Positions 34,982 to 45,502 of a stretch of 64,000 bases of DNA are shown piece by piece (positions within the stretch are counted from its first letter, which is position 1; every line of letters starts with the position of its first letter). The DNA is from Alphaproteobacteria bacterium (GTDB lineage Bacteria; Pseudomonadota; Alphaproteobacteria; Micropepsales; Micropepsaceae): positions 1-64,000 of the forward strand of contig CANJBZ010000016.1 in NCBI GenBank assembly GCA_947473475.1. The letters are read 5' to 3'. The notes beneath the pieces are model-generated. The model searched no databases, was not told the origin of the DNA, and saw nothing but the letters and a program-made list of their open reading frames with translations. Both the position numbers and the translations under genes were made by a program.

Positions 34982-36209
34982 CGCGGAGGCTCCCGTCGCG
35001 GTTTACTTTCCACGGCTGAATGGCGGTCATGTGAATGGCGCGCGGCTTGTCGAGCTTTTTCCAATCGCCTATCGGAATGGCCCAGTGCTGGCTCAATTCG
35101 GCGATTGAGAGTTGCACGTCGCCCGTTTCATCGGTGGCGCGGGATTGGATCATGGCTTCCTGGCCGTTCCAGTCCCAATCGAAGGTGAAGCGCGTGTGCG
35201 CCTTGGAATGCACCGGGCCCTGAATTTTCGCTTCGCGATAATTCTTGCCGCCATCCGCGGAAATTTCGACTTTCGTTATCCGTCCGGCGCCGGACCAGGC
35301 AAGGCCTGTAATCTGATTGTAGCCGCGGCGCACTTCCAAGCCTGCGGACGGGCGCGTGATGACCGACTTCACAGCCCATTGGTAGTGATACCAGCGCGAC
35401 TTGCCGCCCAGGTCGTTGCGCGGGACCGAGTGGTTCATGCTCTCGTTCCACGTCATGTAGGGCTGATCGACGACTTTTAGGTGCCGCAGATATTTGACGT
35501 TGAACGGCCCTTCCCAGCCCGGCACGATCAGGCGGATGGGGTAGCCCTGCTCGCGGCGCAGCGGTTCGCCGTTCTGGTTATAGGCGACGAAGCAATCGTC
35601 CATCGCCTTTTGCATCGGCAGCGTGTGCGAGAACTTGCCCGGATCGCCGCCTTCATTGACCATCCAGGTGCCGCCGCTTTTCACGCCGGCTTCCTTCAGC
35701 AGGACGGACAGCGGTACGCCGGCCCATTCGCTGCAGCTGGCCATGCCGTGAATGTATTGCACCGGCAGGCCCATGTTCGGATCGTCCGCGTCATGGATCG
35801 CGGGCGAACTGTTGGCGTGGCATTCGACGAAATGGACGCGCGCCACCGACGGAAGCCGTTTCAGGTCTTCCATGGTGAACTCCAACGGACGGTCCACCAT
35901 GCCGTGGATGGTCAGCGTGTGTTCGTCGGCGTTGATTTCCGGCAGCTCCGAAGAATGCTGCTGCATGAAATGCAGCGCCGCCGGCGTGATGATGCCGGCA
36001 TAGTCCTGGAGCGGCGTGTAATGCGTCATATGGTCGATGGTGTAGCGCGCGCCGCGGCGTGGCAGCTCATCGAACACATGGGTAGATTGCACCTGGCCTT
36101 GCGCTTTGGCCGGCATGTCTTTGGCGACCAACCCTGCGCCCGCAGCCACTCCCGCCACGGCGGCGGTCTGCGTCAGAAACCGTCTGCGGCTCGGTGTTTT
36201 GGCATCCAT
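34965..36209 (-). CDS. SoxC-like sulfite dehydrogenase molybdenum subunit
   Basis: A 414-residue protein with a Tat signal (SRRRFLTQTAAVAGVAAGAG). The oxidoreductase molybdopterin domain follows (LTIHGMVDRPLEFTMEDLKR), with the Mo-ligand cysteine in HFVECHANSSPA, then a C-terminal Mo-co dimerisation domain (ISADGGKNYREAKIQGPV). SoxC with SoxD oxidises sulfur-bound or free sulfite in the periplasm. The frame runs back to 36275, but ATG 36209 is preceded by GAGGAGG and begins the Tat motif. No soxXYZAB genes are present here, so it may act as a stand-alone sulfite or other sulfur oxidase. Confidence 0.9.
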   Translation of the reverse strand: MDAKTPSRRRFLTQTAAVAGVAAGAGLVAKDMPAKAQGQVQSTHVFDELPRRGARYTIDHMTHYTPLQDYAGIITPAALHFMQQHSSELPEINADEHTLTIHGMVDRPLEFTMEDLKRLPSVARVHFVECHANSSPAIHDADDPNMGLPVQYIHGMASCSEWAGVPLSVLLKEAGVKSGGTWMVNEGGDPGKFSHTLPMQKAMDDCFVAYNQNGEPLRREQGYPIRLIVPGWEGPFNVKYLRHLKVVDQPYMTWNESMNHSVPRNDLGGKSRWYHYQWAVKSVITRPSAGLEVRRGYNQITGLAWSGAGRITKVEISADGGKNYREAKIQGPVHSKAHTRFTFDWDWNGQEAMIQSRATDETGDVQLSIAELSQHWAIPIGDWKKLDKPRAIHMTAIQPWKVNRDGSLRDAMFV

Positions 36210-36296
36210 GATTTTGCCTCCTCTAAAATCCGCTAATCCCGTCTGCTTCATCTTGGCCTGATTAAACCCGGCCAATTTTTATGTCTGTGCGGCGGG

Positions 36297-36899
36297 TCAG
36301 AGCCCGGCGAGATACTTTGCCATCGCGTCGCGGTCGGCGGCCGAAAGCCCCTTCATGATCTGCACCATGTCGGCGTTGTTAGCGCGTTCGCCATCGGCAA
36401 AGCGGCGCATTTCCTCGACCAGATATTCATAGTTCTGGCCGGCGAGCCTGGGCGTGGACATGCCTTCGGCCTGTGCGGCGCCCATGAAATTCTGCTGGTG
36501 GCAGCTTTGGCACACGGCAACACCGCGCGGCGCGGCGGCGGCGGCCACTTGCGTGACTTTGGCCGGCCAGTTGCGCTTGGCGAACAGAGCGGAGGCGGCG
36601 GTCTTTTCCTCCGCCGTCATGGCCTTGGCCATCCATTCCATCACTTCGACCTTGCGCGCGCCCGTGTCGAAATCGTGGATCTGCTTCAGCACATAATCTT
36701 CGCGCTGACCGGCGATGATGGGAATGGTGGGAGCGCGCGGCACGCCATTTTCACCGTGACAGGCAGCGCAGACGCGCATGCGCGCGTTGAACTCGCGGGG
36801 CATGCCGTTACCTCCGCCTTCCGCGGCATAGGCGGGAACGGCGAGCGCTGCGGTCAGAGCCAAAGCGGCGGCGAGGCTGAATATGCGAGTTGAGATCAT
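36297..36899 (-). CDS. Di-heme cytochrome c4-like protein
   Basis: A 200-residue protein with a signal peptide (IFSLAAALALTAALAVPAYA) and two haem sites, CAACHGE near 42-48 and CQSCHQQ near 132-138. Each half has the c4-type layout (PTIPIIAGQREDYVLKQIHD; RLAGQNYEYLVEEMRRFADG). It is the first gene of a three-gene unit upstream of SoxC- and SoxD-like genes (88-bp gap), so it probably receives their electrons and passes them to a terminal oxidase. Confidence 0.9.
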   Translation of the reverse strand: MISTRIFSLAAALALTAALAVPAYAAEGGGNGMPREFNARMRVCAACHGENGVPRAPTIPIIAGQREDYVLKQIHDFDTGARKVEVMEWMAKAMTAEEKTAASALFAKRNWPAKVTQVAAAAAPRGVAVCQSCHQQNFMGAAQAEGMSTPRLAGQNYEYLVEEMRRFADGERANNADMVQIMKGLSAADRDAMAKYLAGL

Positions 36900-37158
36900 G
36901 CGTTAGGCTGCCCTGATTGGGGGTGCAGGCACGATGCGAAGAACGCCAGGAACGATACGTTAAGAGGATGACACCATGCCGCACTCAGCGCGATTCCGCA
37001 AGACAACTTCGGCTCTGGCCTGGGCCTGGCGGCGCTCATCGGGCATCGCGGGGGGGATCTGATTTGCTCAGATGCTGCTTGTGCAATGGGACCAAAGTGG
37101 TCCGAGCGCGTAGCCACAAGCGGGTCCGCACGAATGGGCCATTCAAACGAGGCTTCCA

Positions 37159-38223
37159 ATGAACAAGATTGTATCGGCAACGACAATGAAAGCGCTTGTT
37201 TATCTGGCCCCAGGCAAGAAGTCCTTGGAGGAGCGGCCTAAGCCGGACCTCACGGCGCCCACCGATGCCATCGTCAAAATAACGAAAACCACCATTTGTG
37301 GCACCGACCTGCACATCCTCAAAGGAGACGTTCCCAGTTGCCAGCCGGGGCGCATTTTGGGCCATGAGGGCGTCGGCATCGTCGATAAGGTTGGCTCCGC
37401 GGTCACGATGTTTAAGCCGGGAGATCATGTTCTGATCTCCTGCGTGAGCGCCTGCGGGAAATGCGTCTACTGCCGTAAGCAGATGTACTCACACTGTACG
37501 ACAGGCGGTTGGATTCTCGGCAATACCATCGACGGCACACAGGCGGAATTCGTCCGCATTCCGCATGCGGATAACAGCCTCTATCCCATACCCGACGGCG
37601 CGGACGAAGAAGCCCTGGTGATGCTCAGCGACATTCTGCCGACCGGCTTCGAGTGCGGTGTGCTCAACGGCAAAGTTCAGCCGGGCAGTACGGTGGCCAT
37701 CGTCGGCTCGGGACCGATCGGGCAGGCCGCGCTTCTCACGGCGCAGTTCTATTCACCGGCCGAGATCATCATGATCGACCTGGACAACAATCGTCTGGAA
37801 GTGGCCAAGCGCTTCGGCGCCACAACGACCGTCAACAGCGCCGACGGCAAAGCCGCGGAGACGGTCATGGCGATGACGGAAAAGCGCGGCGTCGATACCG
37901 CCATTGAAGCGGTTGGCATTCCGGCGACTTTCGAGCTTTGCCAGCAGATCATTGCTCCGGGCGGGACGATTGCGAACATCGGCGTGCATGGAAAGAAGGT
38001 CGATCTCCATCTGGAGAGCCTGTGGGACCGCAACATTTCCATCACGACGCGGCTGGTCGACACCGCCACCATCCCGATGCTGTTCAAGACGGTTTCGTCT
38101 CGCAAGATCGATCCCAAGCTGCTGATCACGCATCGCTTCAAGCTCGACAACATCCTCGATGCCTACGAGACTTTCGGCAACGCCGCCAAGACCAAAGCGC
38201 TGAAAGTCATCATCGAGGCTTGA
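37159..38223 (+). CDS. Zinc-dependent alcohol dehydrogenase
   Basis: A 354-residue MDR-family enzyme. Catalytic zinc ligands lie in TTICGTDLHILKGD and GRILGHEGVGIVDKVG, the structural zinc cysteines in SACGKCVYCRKQMYSHC, and the NAD(P)-binding glycine motif in VAIVGSGPIGQAALLTAQF. The sequence resembles secondary-alcohol dehydrogenases of the Clostridium/Thermoanaerobacter ADH-like group. ATG 37159 follows GAGG by about 8 bases; ATG 37186 would also give a full domain. No operon partner. The substrate is probably a short alcohol or aldehyde. Confidence 0.9.
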   Translation: MNKIVSATTMKALVYLAPGKKSLEERPKPDLTAPTDAIVKITKTTICGTDLHILKGDVPSCQPGRILGHEGVGIVDKVGSAVTMFKPGDHVLISCVSACGKCVYCRKQMYSHCTTGGWILGNTIDGTQAEFVRIPHADNSLYPIPDGADEEALVMLSDILPTGFECGVLNGKVQPGSTVAIVGSGPIGQAALLTAQFYSPAEIIMIDLDNNRLEVAKRFGATTTVNSADGKAAETVMAMTEKRGVDTAIEAVGIPATFELCQQIIAPGGTIANIGVHGKKVDLHLESLWDRNISITTRLVDTATIPMLFKTVSSRKIDPKLLITHRFKLDNILDAYETFGNAAKTKALKVIIEA

Positions 38224-38596
38224 ACGCCGTTTAAGCATTCAGCACGATGACTTCTTACGGCTGTTTCTTTGTTCGGCTGAGAGCCGTTTCTCCGTCCCGG
38301 TCATAAGACCGTCGAGCGCCGCGCGGAGGCGCAGTCAAGGCTGGCCGTCAGGCCACCGCGAAGCGGCGCGAACGCGGCCTTGACGGCGCCGGGTACGGCG
38401 CAATGCTGCAAGGCCGGGCGTGACAGAGCTTGAACAGCTGGCTGCTAGTTCGCATAAACTTGCTTAGGCGCTGAGCGCGAGCCGGCTCTGGCGGCATACC
38501 CGAAGCGCCGATGGTTCGGACAAGGCGAGACACCCGCCTCCGCAACCGCCTTTTCCGCTACCGCACAGACATCACCTTCCCGCACGCGGGGGAGTG
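38224..38596. other. 373-bp gene-free region with a palindromic element
   Basis: No credible gene is seen between the convergent alcohol dehydrogenase and M20 peptidase. At 38334-38384, GTCAAGGC...GCCTTGAC enclose further GC-rich arms (ggcc-gtca-ggcc). This looks like another dispersed intergenic palindrome. The rest (38390-38596) is GC-rich without recognisable features. Confidence 0.5.
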
Positions 38597-40009
38597 TTAT
38601 TGCCGCAAATGATCCGCCAGCACCCGCGCCACCGATTCGGAAATGCGCTTGGCATAGGGCACATGCAGGAATTCGTTGGGGCCGTGAGCGTTTGAGCCCG
38701 GCCCCAACACGCCCGTGATCAGGAACTGCGTTTTCGGGAATTTTTCGCCGAGCATTCCCATAAAGGGGATGCTGCCGCCTTCGCCCATATAGGCGGGCTC
38801 GTGCCCGAAGGCGGCGCGGCCCGCGCGGGCAACGGAGTCTTCCAGCCAAGGGGCCAGGTCCGGCGCATTCCATCCGGTCGAAACGAAACGATCCGCCTCG
38901 AATTCGATCACCGCGCCATAGGGCGGATTGTCGGTCAGCGCCCGGCGCATCATTCCGATGGCATCGCCGTGGAGTGTCGGCGGTAAGCGCAGCGACAGTT
39001 TCAGCATCGTCGAGGGCAACAGCACGTTTCCGGCATTGGCCGGCGCGGGCAACCCTTCCGCGCCGACAATGGCGAGCTGCGGCCGCCACGTGCGGTTCAG
39101 GATCAATTCCGCCGGATCGGCCGCCATTGGCCGTGTGCCGCCGGCCCAGGGGAATTTGGAATGCACCGCCTGGCCCAAAATCGCAGCGGCGGCTTTTGCC
39201 TGGGCCAAGCGCGAAGGCGGAATTTCGACGTAAAGCCCTTCAGGCAGAATTTCGCCCGTCGCCGGATTTTCAAACCGCGACAACAGCTCGCGCGCAATGC
39301 GGAAGCTGGACGGTACGATGCCCGAAGCGTCCCCCGAATGCACCCCCTCTGTCAGTACACGAACGGTCAGCGTTGCCGTGGCGACGCCGCGGAGCGAAGT
39401 CGTCAGCCAGAGGCGGTCATAGTCGCCGCAGCCGGAATCCAGACACACCACCAATCCCGGCTGTCCGATGCGCGCTGCCAGATGATCGACATAAAACGGC
39501 AGATCGTAGCTGCCGGATTCTTCGCACGCCTCGATCAGAATGACACAGCGAGCATGAGGAATATTCTGATCGTGCAGCGCCAGAATCGCCGTCAGCGCGC
39601 CGTAAATGGCATAGCCGTCATCCGCACCGCCGCGGCCGTAGAGCTTGTCGCCGCGCATCACCGGCGTCCACGGCCCCAGGCCGTCCTGCCAGCCTGTGAA
39701 TTCCGGCTGTTTGTCCAAATGGCCGTAGAGCAGGACCGGCTCGTTACCCTGCCCCGGAATTTCAATGAAGATCACGGGCGTCCGGTTCGGAAGCTGCACC
39801 ACTTCCAGCGTCGCGCCGGGAATGCGCGCGAGATGTGCTCGCGCCCAGTTCGCCATCAGCGCGACGGCGGCATCCATGTGCCCGTGCGCCACCCAATCCT
39901 TGTCGAAGGCGGGCGATTTGTTGGGAATGCGGATGTAGTCGATCAGCGAGGGAACGACGCTGTCGTCCCACATTGTATCGACGAATTGCTTCAGCTGGGC
40001 GTCATCCAC
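38597..40009 (-). CDS. M20-family peptidase/dipeptidase
   Basis: A 470-residue protein with the M20 metal-binding set: VLLYGHLDKQP (His and Asp), YGRGGADDGYAIY (bridging Asp), EACEESGS (catalytic Glu and ligand Glu), CLDSGCGDYD, and the C-terminal ligand in SNAHGPNEFLHVPYAK. It should hydrolyse dipeptides or N-acyl amino acids in the cytoplasm. The frame is open much further upstream but runs through the aldo/keto reductase. GTG 40009 lies right after that gene's TGA and gives a normal N-terminus (VDDAQLKQFVDTMWDDSVVP). It is the last gene of the long minus-strand run beginning at ligK. Confidence 0.85.
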   Translation of the reverse strand: MDDAQLKQFVDTMWDDSVVPSLIDYIRIPNKSPAFDKDWVAHGHMDAAVALMANWARAHLARIPGATLEVVQLPNRTPVIFIEIPGQGNEPVLLYGHLDKQPEFTGWQDGLGPWTPVMRGDKLYGRGGADDGYAIYGALTAILALHDQNIPHARCVILIEACEESGSYDLPFYVDHLAARIGQPGLVVCLDSGCGDYDRLWLTTSLRGVATATLTVRVLTEGVHSGDASGIVPSSFRIARELLSRFENPATGEILPEGLYVEIPPSRLAQAKAAAAILGQAVHSKFPWAGGTRPMAADPAELILNRTWRPQLAIVGAEGLPAPANAGNVLLPSTMLKLSLRLPPTLHGDAIGMMRRALTDNPPYGAVIEFEADRFVSTGWNAPDLAPWLEDSVARAGRAAFGHEPAYMGEGGSIPFMGMLGEKFPKTQFLITGVLGPGSNAHGPNEFLHVPYAKRISESVARVLADHLRQ

Positions 40010-40011
40010 GT

Positions 40012-41001
40012 TCAGTCGCCTTCTGTATCGATTTCGGGAAGTTGTGCCGCATTGTAGCGCGGTCCCGAAACCGTTTGAGGGTTGACCAGCGCCTCCATCT
40101 TTTCCATCGCGCAGGGCTTCAGCTTTACGTCCGCCGCACGCGCATTGTCCGCCAAATGATCCAGCCGCGTAGTCGCAGGGATCGGGATGATATGCGGGGC
40201 CTTGTGCAGCAGCCAGGCGAGGCAAAGCTGCGCCATGGTGCAATCGTTTTCGCGCGCGATTTGCGCAAAACCATCCAGCAGTTCCAGGTTCTTCTGGAAG
40301 TGGGGCGCCTGAAACCGCGGCATCGCCAGCCGGATATCCTTGGGCGGCAATTGCACGGGATCGCGGATATCGCCGGTCAAGAACGCGCGCGCCAGCGGAC
40401 TGAACGCGACAAAGGCGACGCCCAGCTCGCGGCAGGCATCCAGCACCGCGATTTCCGGGTTGCGTGTCCACAGCGAATATTCGCTCTGCATCGCCGCAAT
40501 CGGATGCACGGCATGCGCTTTCCGCAAAGTGGCCGCCGATACTTCGGAAAGACCGATGGCGCGGACCTTACCGGACTTCACCATGTCGGCCAGGGCGCCG
40601 ATGCTGTCCTCGATGGGAACGCGCTTGTCCCAACGATGCAGGTAATACAGATCGATCACGTCGGTCTGCAGGCGTTTCAGACTGTCTTCGAGATTCTGCT
40701 TCAGCACGGCGGGATGGCCGTCGATCTCCTTGCCGCCGGAAGCGCCGCGGAACATGCCGCATTTGCTGGCCAGGAAGAACTCACGGCGGCGATGCTTCAG
40801 CGTGTTGCCGAGCAGCGTTTCGTTGGCCCCGAAGCCATACAACGACGCCGTATCGAAATGCGTGTAGCCGAAATCAAGCGCCTTCAGCAGAACATCGGCG
40901 GCGGCTTTCGGATCGGGCGGATTGCCATAGGCGTGCGACAGCACCATGCAGCCGAGCCCAATGGCGGAGACGTCGAACGAACCGATTTTGCGCGTTTGCA
41001 T
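40012..41001 (-). CDS. Aldo/keto reductase
   Basis: A 329-residue TIM-barrel oxidoreductase. It starts MQTRKIGSFDVSAIGLGCM; the catalytic Asp/Tyr lie in DFGYTHFDTASLYG, the Lys in FFLASKCGMF and the His in DLYYLHRWDKRV. The NADP-binding end reads IPIPATTRLDHLADNARAAD. Members reduce aldehydes or ketones, or oxidise lactol-type compounds. ATG 41001 is chosen over a TTG or ATG in the repeat upstream. It follows LigC across a single family B repeat and is 2 bp from the M20 peptidase, so it is likely part of the lig transcription unit. Confidence 0.9.
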   Translation of the reverse strand: MQTRKIGSFDVSAIGLGCMVLSHAYGNPPDPKAAADVLLKALDFGYTHFDTASLYGFGANETLLGNTLKHRRREFFLASKCGMFRGASGGKEIDGHPAVLKQNLEDSLKRLQTDVIDLYYLHRWDKRVPIEDSIGALADMVKSGKVRAIGLSEVSAATLRKAHAVHPIAAMQSEYSLWTRNPEIAVLDACRELGVAFVAFSPLARAFLTGDIRDPVQLPPKDIRLAMPRFQAPHFQKNLELLDGFAQIARENDCTMAQLCLAWLLHKAPHIIPIPATTRLDHLADNARAADVKLKPCAMEKMEALVNPQTVSGPRYNAAQLPEIDTEGD

Positions 41002-41040
41002 GCGTTCACCATTCAAGAATTGCAGAGGCGGTTGGCGCCA

Positions 41041-41093
41041 GCCCCCCTCCACCGCTTCGCGGCCCCCCTCCCCCGTAACAACGGGGGAGGAAA
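41041..41093. repeat. Palindromic repeat family B, single unit
   Basis: gccccccctccaccgcttcgcgg leads to a CCCCCGT-AACA-ACGGGGG hairpin and gaggaaagg. The same unit occurs as an inverted pair at 56791-56921. It fills the gap between ligC and the aldo/keto reductase. Confidence 0.85.
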
Positions 41094-41103
41094 GGAGCGA
41101 GCG

Positions 41104-42060
41104 TCACATCACGCATTCGCGGTTGGGGTCGATCATCTTTTCCAGTTTGCCGAGCACGTGCATGCAGGGAAGCACCTGCTCCAGGCTGGAATTGGGTTCG
41201 CGCTTTTCCCGGATGGCAGCGATGAATTCGCGGTCTTCCAGTTCGATCCCGTCCATGGACACATCGACCTTGGACAAATCGATGGGGTTGTTCTTCCCGT
41301 CCGCCAGATCGTCGTAATAGGCTTGATAGGTGGCGTTGTCGCAGATGTAGCGGAAGAATGAGCCGATGGGGCCGTCATTGTTGAACGACAGCGACAGCGT
41401 CAGCATGGCGCCCGACGGCACTCGCATCAGAATGCCCATGTCCATGGCGATGCCGAGATCGGGATGGCGCGGCCCTTGGACGGCGTAGCATTCCCTGGTG
41501 ATCTCGCCCGTCTGGTAGTGGAACAGATCCACCGTGTGCGCGGCGTGGTGCCACAACAGATGATCCGTCCAACTGCGCGGCTTACCGGCGGCGTTCATGT
41601 TGGTGCGGCGGAAGAAATAGGTCTGCACATCCATCTGCTGAATTTTGATCTCGCCCTTTTCGATGCGGCGACGAACGAATTGATGGCTGGGATTGAAGCG
41701 GCGTACATGGCCGCCCATCGCGACAACGCCGGTTTCCTTGGCGATTTTCGTCAGTGCTTCGGCATCCTCGACAGTGTCGGCAACCGGAATTTCGATCAGC
41801 ACGTGCTTGCCGGCGCGCATCACCAGTTCGCCCTGAGCACGGTGCATTTGCGTCGGCGTCGCCAGGATCACCGCATCGGCACGCGCAATTCCCTCACCAA
41901 GATCGTTCCCCCAATGCTTGATCCCATATTTCTGCGCGACTTCTTCGGTGCCCTTCGGATTGCCGCCAATCAGCGACACCACTTCCACGTCCGGAATGCG
42001 CTTTAAGGCATCCAAATGCTTCTGACCGAAGGCGCCTTGTCCCGCGACACAAATCTTCAT
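41104..42060 (-). CDS. ligC: 4-carboxy-2-hydroxymuconate-6-semialdehyde dehydrogenase
   Basis: A 318-residue Gfo/Idh/MocA-type dehydrogenase with the NAD(P)-binding start MKICVAGQGAFGQKHLDALK and the substrate-domain block VVAMGGHVRRFNPSHQFVRR. LigC-type features are KHVLIEIPVADTVEDAEALT and DHLLWHHAAHTVDLFHYQTG. It oxidises the ring-cleavage product of protocatechuate (as its cyclic hemiacetal) to 2-pyrone-4,6-dicarboxylate. It follows ligB by 19 bp. ATG 42060 has AGAGG upstream; the frame extends further back but would overlap ligB. Confidence 0.92.
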   Translation of the reverse strand: MKICVAGQGAFGQKHLDALKRIPDVEVVSLIGGNPKGTEEVAQKYGIKHWGNDLGEGIARADAVILATPTQMHRAQGELVMRAGKHVLIEIPVADTVEDAEALTKIAKETGVVAMGGHVRRFNPSHQFVRRRIEKGEIKIQQMDVQTYFFRRTNMNAAGKPRSWTDHLLWHHAAHTVDLFHYQTGEITRECYAVQGPRHPDLGIAMDMGILMRVPSGAMLTLSLSFNNDGPIGSFFRYICDNATYQAYYDDLADGKNNPIDLSKVDVSMDGIELEDREFIAAIREKREPNSSLEQVLPCMHVLGKLEKMIDPNRECVM

Positions 42061-42079
42061 CGTCAAACCTCTTCCCGTC

Positions 42080-43316
<1,237 letters not shown>

Positions 43317-43319
43317 GGC

Positions 43320-44201
43320 TCAGGTCCAATACAGCCGCATGGGATTATCGACGAGCAGCTTCTTCTGCAGCGCCGGTGTGGTCGCGATCTTCGGGATCAC
43401 ATCAACCAGGATTCCGTCATCCGGCGCTTCGACCGGCATGTTGGGGTGGGGCCAGTCGGTGCCCCACAGCACGCGGTCGGGATAGCGTTCCACCAGCGTT
43501 TTCCCGAACGGCACGACATCGTCATAGGGCGCGCCGGCAACGGTAAGACGTTCGGGCCCCGAGACTTTGGTCCAGATGTTTGTGTGCTTGTCGGCGAGGC
43601 GCAGATACCGCTGAAATTCGGGATGATCGACGCCCTTCTTCACGTCGGGGCGGCCCATGTGATCGACCAGTACCGCCGTGGGAAGCGAGGTGAAGAAATC
43701 CTCAAGCTCCGGCAGATCGGGCATCTCGAAATAGACCACGATATGCCACCCCAAGGGCGCAATCCGCGCGGCGATCCGCTCCAGCACGTCGCGCGGCGTG
43801 AAATCGACCAGGCGCTTCACGAAATTGAAGCGCACGCCTTTCACGCCGGCTTCGTTCATGGCCTTCAATTCGGCGTCGGTGACCTCTTCGCCGATCACCG
43901 CGATGCCACGCGCCTTGTTGTTGGAATTGACAAGCGCGTCGATCAGCGCGGCGTTATCCTTGCCGTGGCAACTCGCTTGCACGATGACGTTTTTATCGAA
44001 GCCCAGAAAATCCCGCAGCTCGAACAGCTTTTCCTTGGGCGCATCGACAGGCGTGTATTTGCGCTCCGGCGCGTACGGGAATTTGCCCGGCGGGCCGAAC
44101 ACGTGACAATGCGCGTCCACGCTTCCCGCTGGCGCCTTAAACTTCGGCTTCGACGGGTTCGGATGGAAAGGAATATAGGGCGGGTTGGTGTTCTTGTTCA
44201 C
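43320..44201 (-). CDS. ligI: 2-pyrone-4,6-dicarboxylate hydrolase
   Basis: A 293-residue amidohydrolase-fold enzyme. Family residues are DAHCHVFGPPGKFPYAPERK near 29-48, the HGKDNAAL segment, AGVKGVRFNFVKRLVDF, and the strand-8 aspartate in RVLWGTDWPHPNMP. LigI opens the pyrone to oxalomesaconate and does not need a metal. The start is GTG 44201 with GAGGAG 6 bases upstream. It lies between the DctA-like carrier and ligA, 9 bp and 3 bp from them. Confidence 0.93.
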   Translation of the reverse strand: MNKNTNPPYIPFHPNPSKPKFKAPAGSVDAHCHVFGPPGKFPYAPERKYTPVDAPKEKLFELRDFLGFDKNVIVQASCHGKDNAALIDALVNSNNKARGIAVIGEEVTDAELKAMNEAGVKGVRFNFVKRLVDFTPRDVLERIAARIAPLGWHIVVYFEMPDLPELEDFFTSLPTAVLVDHMGRPDVKKGVDHPEFQRYLRLADKHTNIWTKVSGPERLTVAGAPYDDVVPFGKTLVERYPDRVLWGTDWPHPNMPVEAPDDGILVDVIPKIATTPALQKKLLVDNPMRLYWT

Positions 44202-44210
44202 GCGTGCTCC

Positions 44211-45494
44211 TCATTCGGCCGGTTTGGGTGCGGCCGTCGCCCAGGGCGCGCCGACGCCGACTTGTGCATATAGACGGTCGGTTGCCAGCGCTCTATCCCA
44301 TTTGGCGACGAGGATTGTGGCAACACAATTTCCCACCACATTGACGAAGGTCAAAGCTTCCGCCAATAGCCGGTGAATTCCGAGCACCAAAGCGATGCTG
44401 GCCACCGGGATCGAGCCGACCGAGGCGATGGTTCCCGCCAAAACAACGAAAGCGGCCCCGGCCACGCCTGCTGCCCCTTTCGAGGTGAGCAGCGCCACCG
44501 CCACCAGGACGATCTGCTGCTCCAGCGAGAGCGGCGTGTTGGTCGCCTGCGCCAGAAACACCGACGCCGTAGCAAGGTAAAGGCATGTTCCGTCGAGATT
44601 GAAGGAATAGCCTGTTGGGATCACAAGCCCGACGACGGATTCTTCGCAGCCCAAGGCCTGCAGCTTTTGCACGAGCCGCGGCAGCACCGTCTCCGATGAG
44701 GTGGTGGCCGCCACGATCAGCAGTTCCTCACGGATGTAATAGAGCAACTTGAAGATGCTTACGCCCATGGCGCGGGCGACACCGCCCAGGACGATAAAGG
44801 CGAAGGCAAAGCACACGACGTAGAATTCGAGAATCAAATTGCCGAGCGACAGCAGCGACGCCGCGCCAAAGCGCCCAACGGTGAAGGCAATCGCACCGAA
44901 TGCGCCCAACGGCGCCACCCACATGATGAAGCCGACAATGCGGAAGAAAATCTGCGAGAGACGCCCGATGAGATCGAGAACGGGCCGCGCCGGTTCACCA
45001 ACAAGCGCCAACGCAAAGGCGAACAGCACCGATACGAAGAGCACCTGAAGGACGTCGCCTTGGACAAAGGCCGATGCGAGCGTCGCTGGGATGATGTGCA
45101 GCAGGAATTCCGCCGCGGTCTGATGCTGCGCCGCCGTTGTGTAGGTTTTGACCGCGCTGGCGTCGAGCGCCGCCGGATCGACATTCATGCCAACGCCAGG
45201 CTGCCAGAGGTTGACGGCCACCAGCGCGAAGACAAGCGCCGCCAGCGTGATGACCTCGAACCAAATCAGCGCCTTCAGCGCGACGCGCCCGACCCGCCGC
45301 ATGTCGTTCATCGAGGCGATGCCATGCACGACCGTGCAGAAGATCACCGGCCCGATGATCATGCGGATCAGATTGACGAAAGCATCGCCCAGCGGCTGCA
45401 TCTGCGCGCCAAGCGTGGGCCGCACATACCCCAGCACCGCACCCGCAGCCATCGCCACCAGCACCTGAAACCATAGCTGCCGGATGAGGCGCAT
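44211..45494 (-). CDS. dctA: Dicarboxylate:cation symporter, DctA/GltP-like
   Basis: A 427-residue DAACS-family carrier with eight membrane helices and two re-entrant loops. The serine-rich hairpin is TTSSETVLPRLVQKL, the sodium/substrate motif is PTGYSFNLDGTCLYL (an NxDGT form), the second hairpin is SKGAAGVAGAAFVVLAGT, and the last helix ends NVVGNCVATILVAKWDRAL. It takes up C4-dicarboxylates or related acids with cations. Embedded between ligJ and ligI, it may import an aromatic or pyrone acid, or salvage dicarboxylic pathway intermediates. Confidence 0.93.
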   Translation of the reverse strand: MRLIRQLWFQVLVAMAAGAVLGYVRPTLGAQMQPLGDAFVNLIRMIIGPVIFCTVVHGIASMNDMRRVGRVALKALIWFEVITLAALVFALVAVNLWQPGVGMNVDPAALDASAVKTYTTAAQHQTAAEFLLHIIPATLASAFVQGDVLQVLFVSVLFAFALALVGEPARPVLDLIGRLSQIFFRIVGFIMWVAPLGAFGAIAFTVGRFGAASLLSLGNLILEFYVVCFAFAFIVLGGVARAMGVSIFKLLYYIREELLIVAATTSSETVLPRLVQKLQALGCEESVVGLVIPTGYSFNLDGTCLYLATASVFLAQATNTPLSLEQQIVLVAVALLTSKGAAGVAGAAFVVLAGTIASVGSIPVASIALVLGIHRLLAEALTFVNVVGNCVATILVAKWDRALATDRLYAQVGVGAPWATAAPKPAE

Positions 45495-45502
45495 TGGCTA
45501 AA

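Noticed and set aside
38224..38596. Possible tRNA or small RNA in the gap
   Set aside because: No cloverleaf or known RNA pattern was found; the hairpin resembles a dispersed repeat.
40010..40471. N-terminal extension of the M20 peptidase
   Set aside because: The extra 154 codons are antisense-like frames within the aldo/keto reductase gene; the GTG at 40009 gives the family's normal length.
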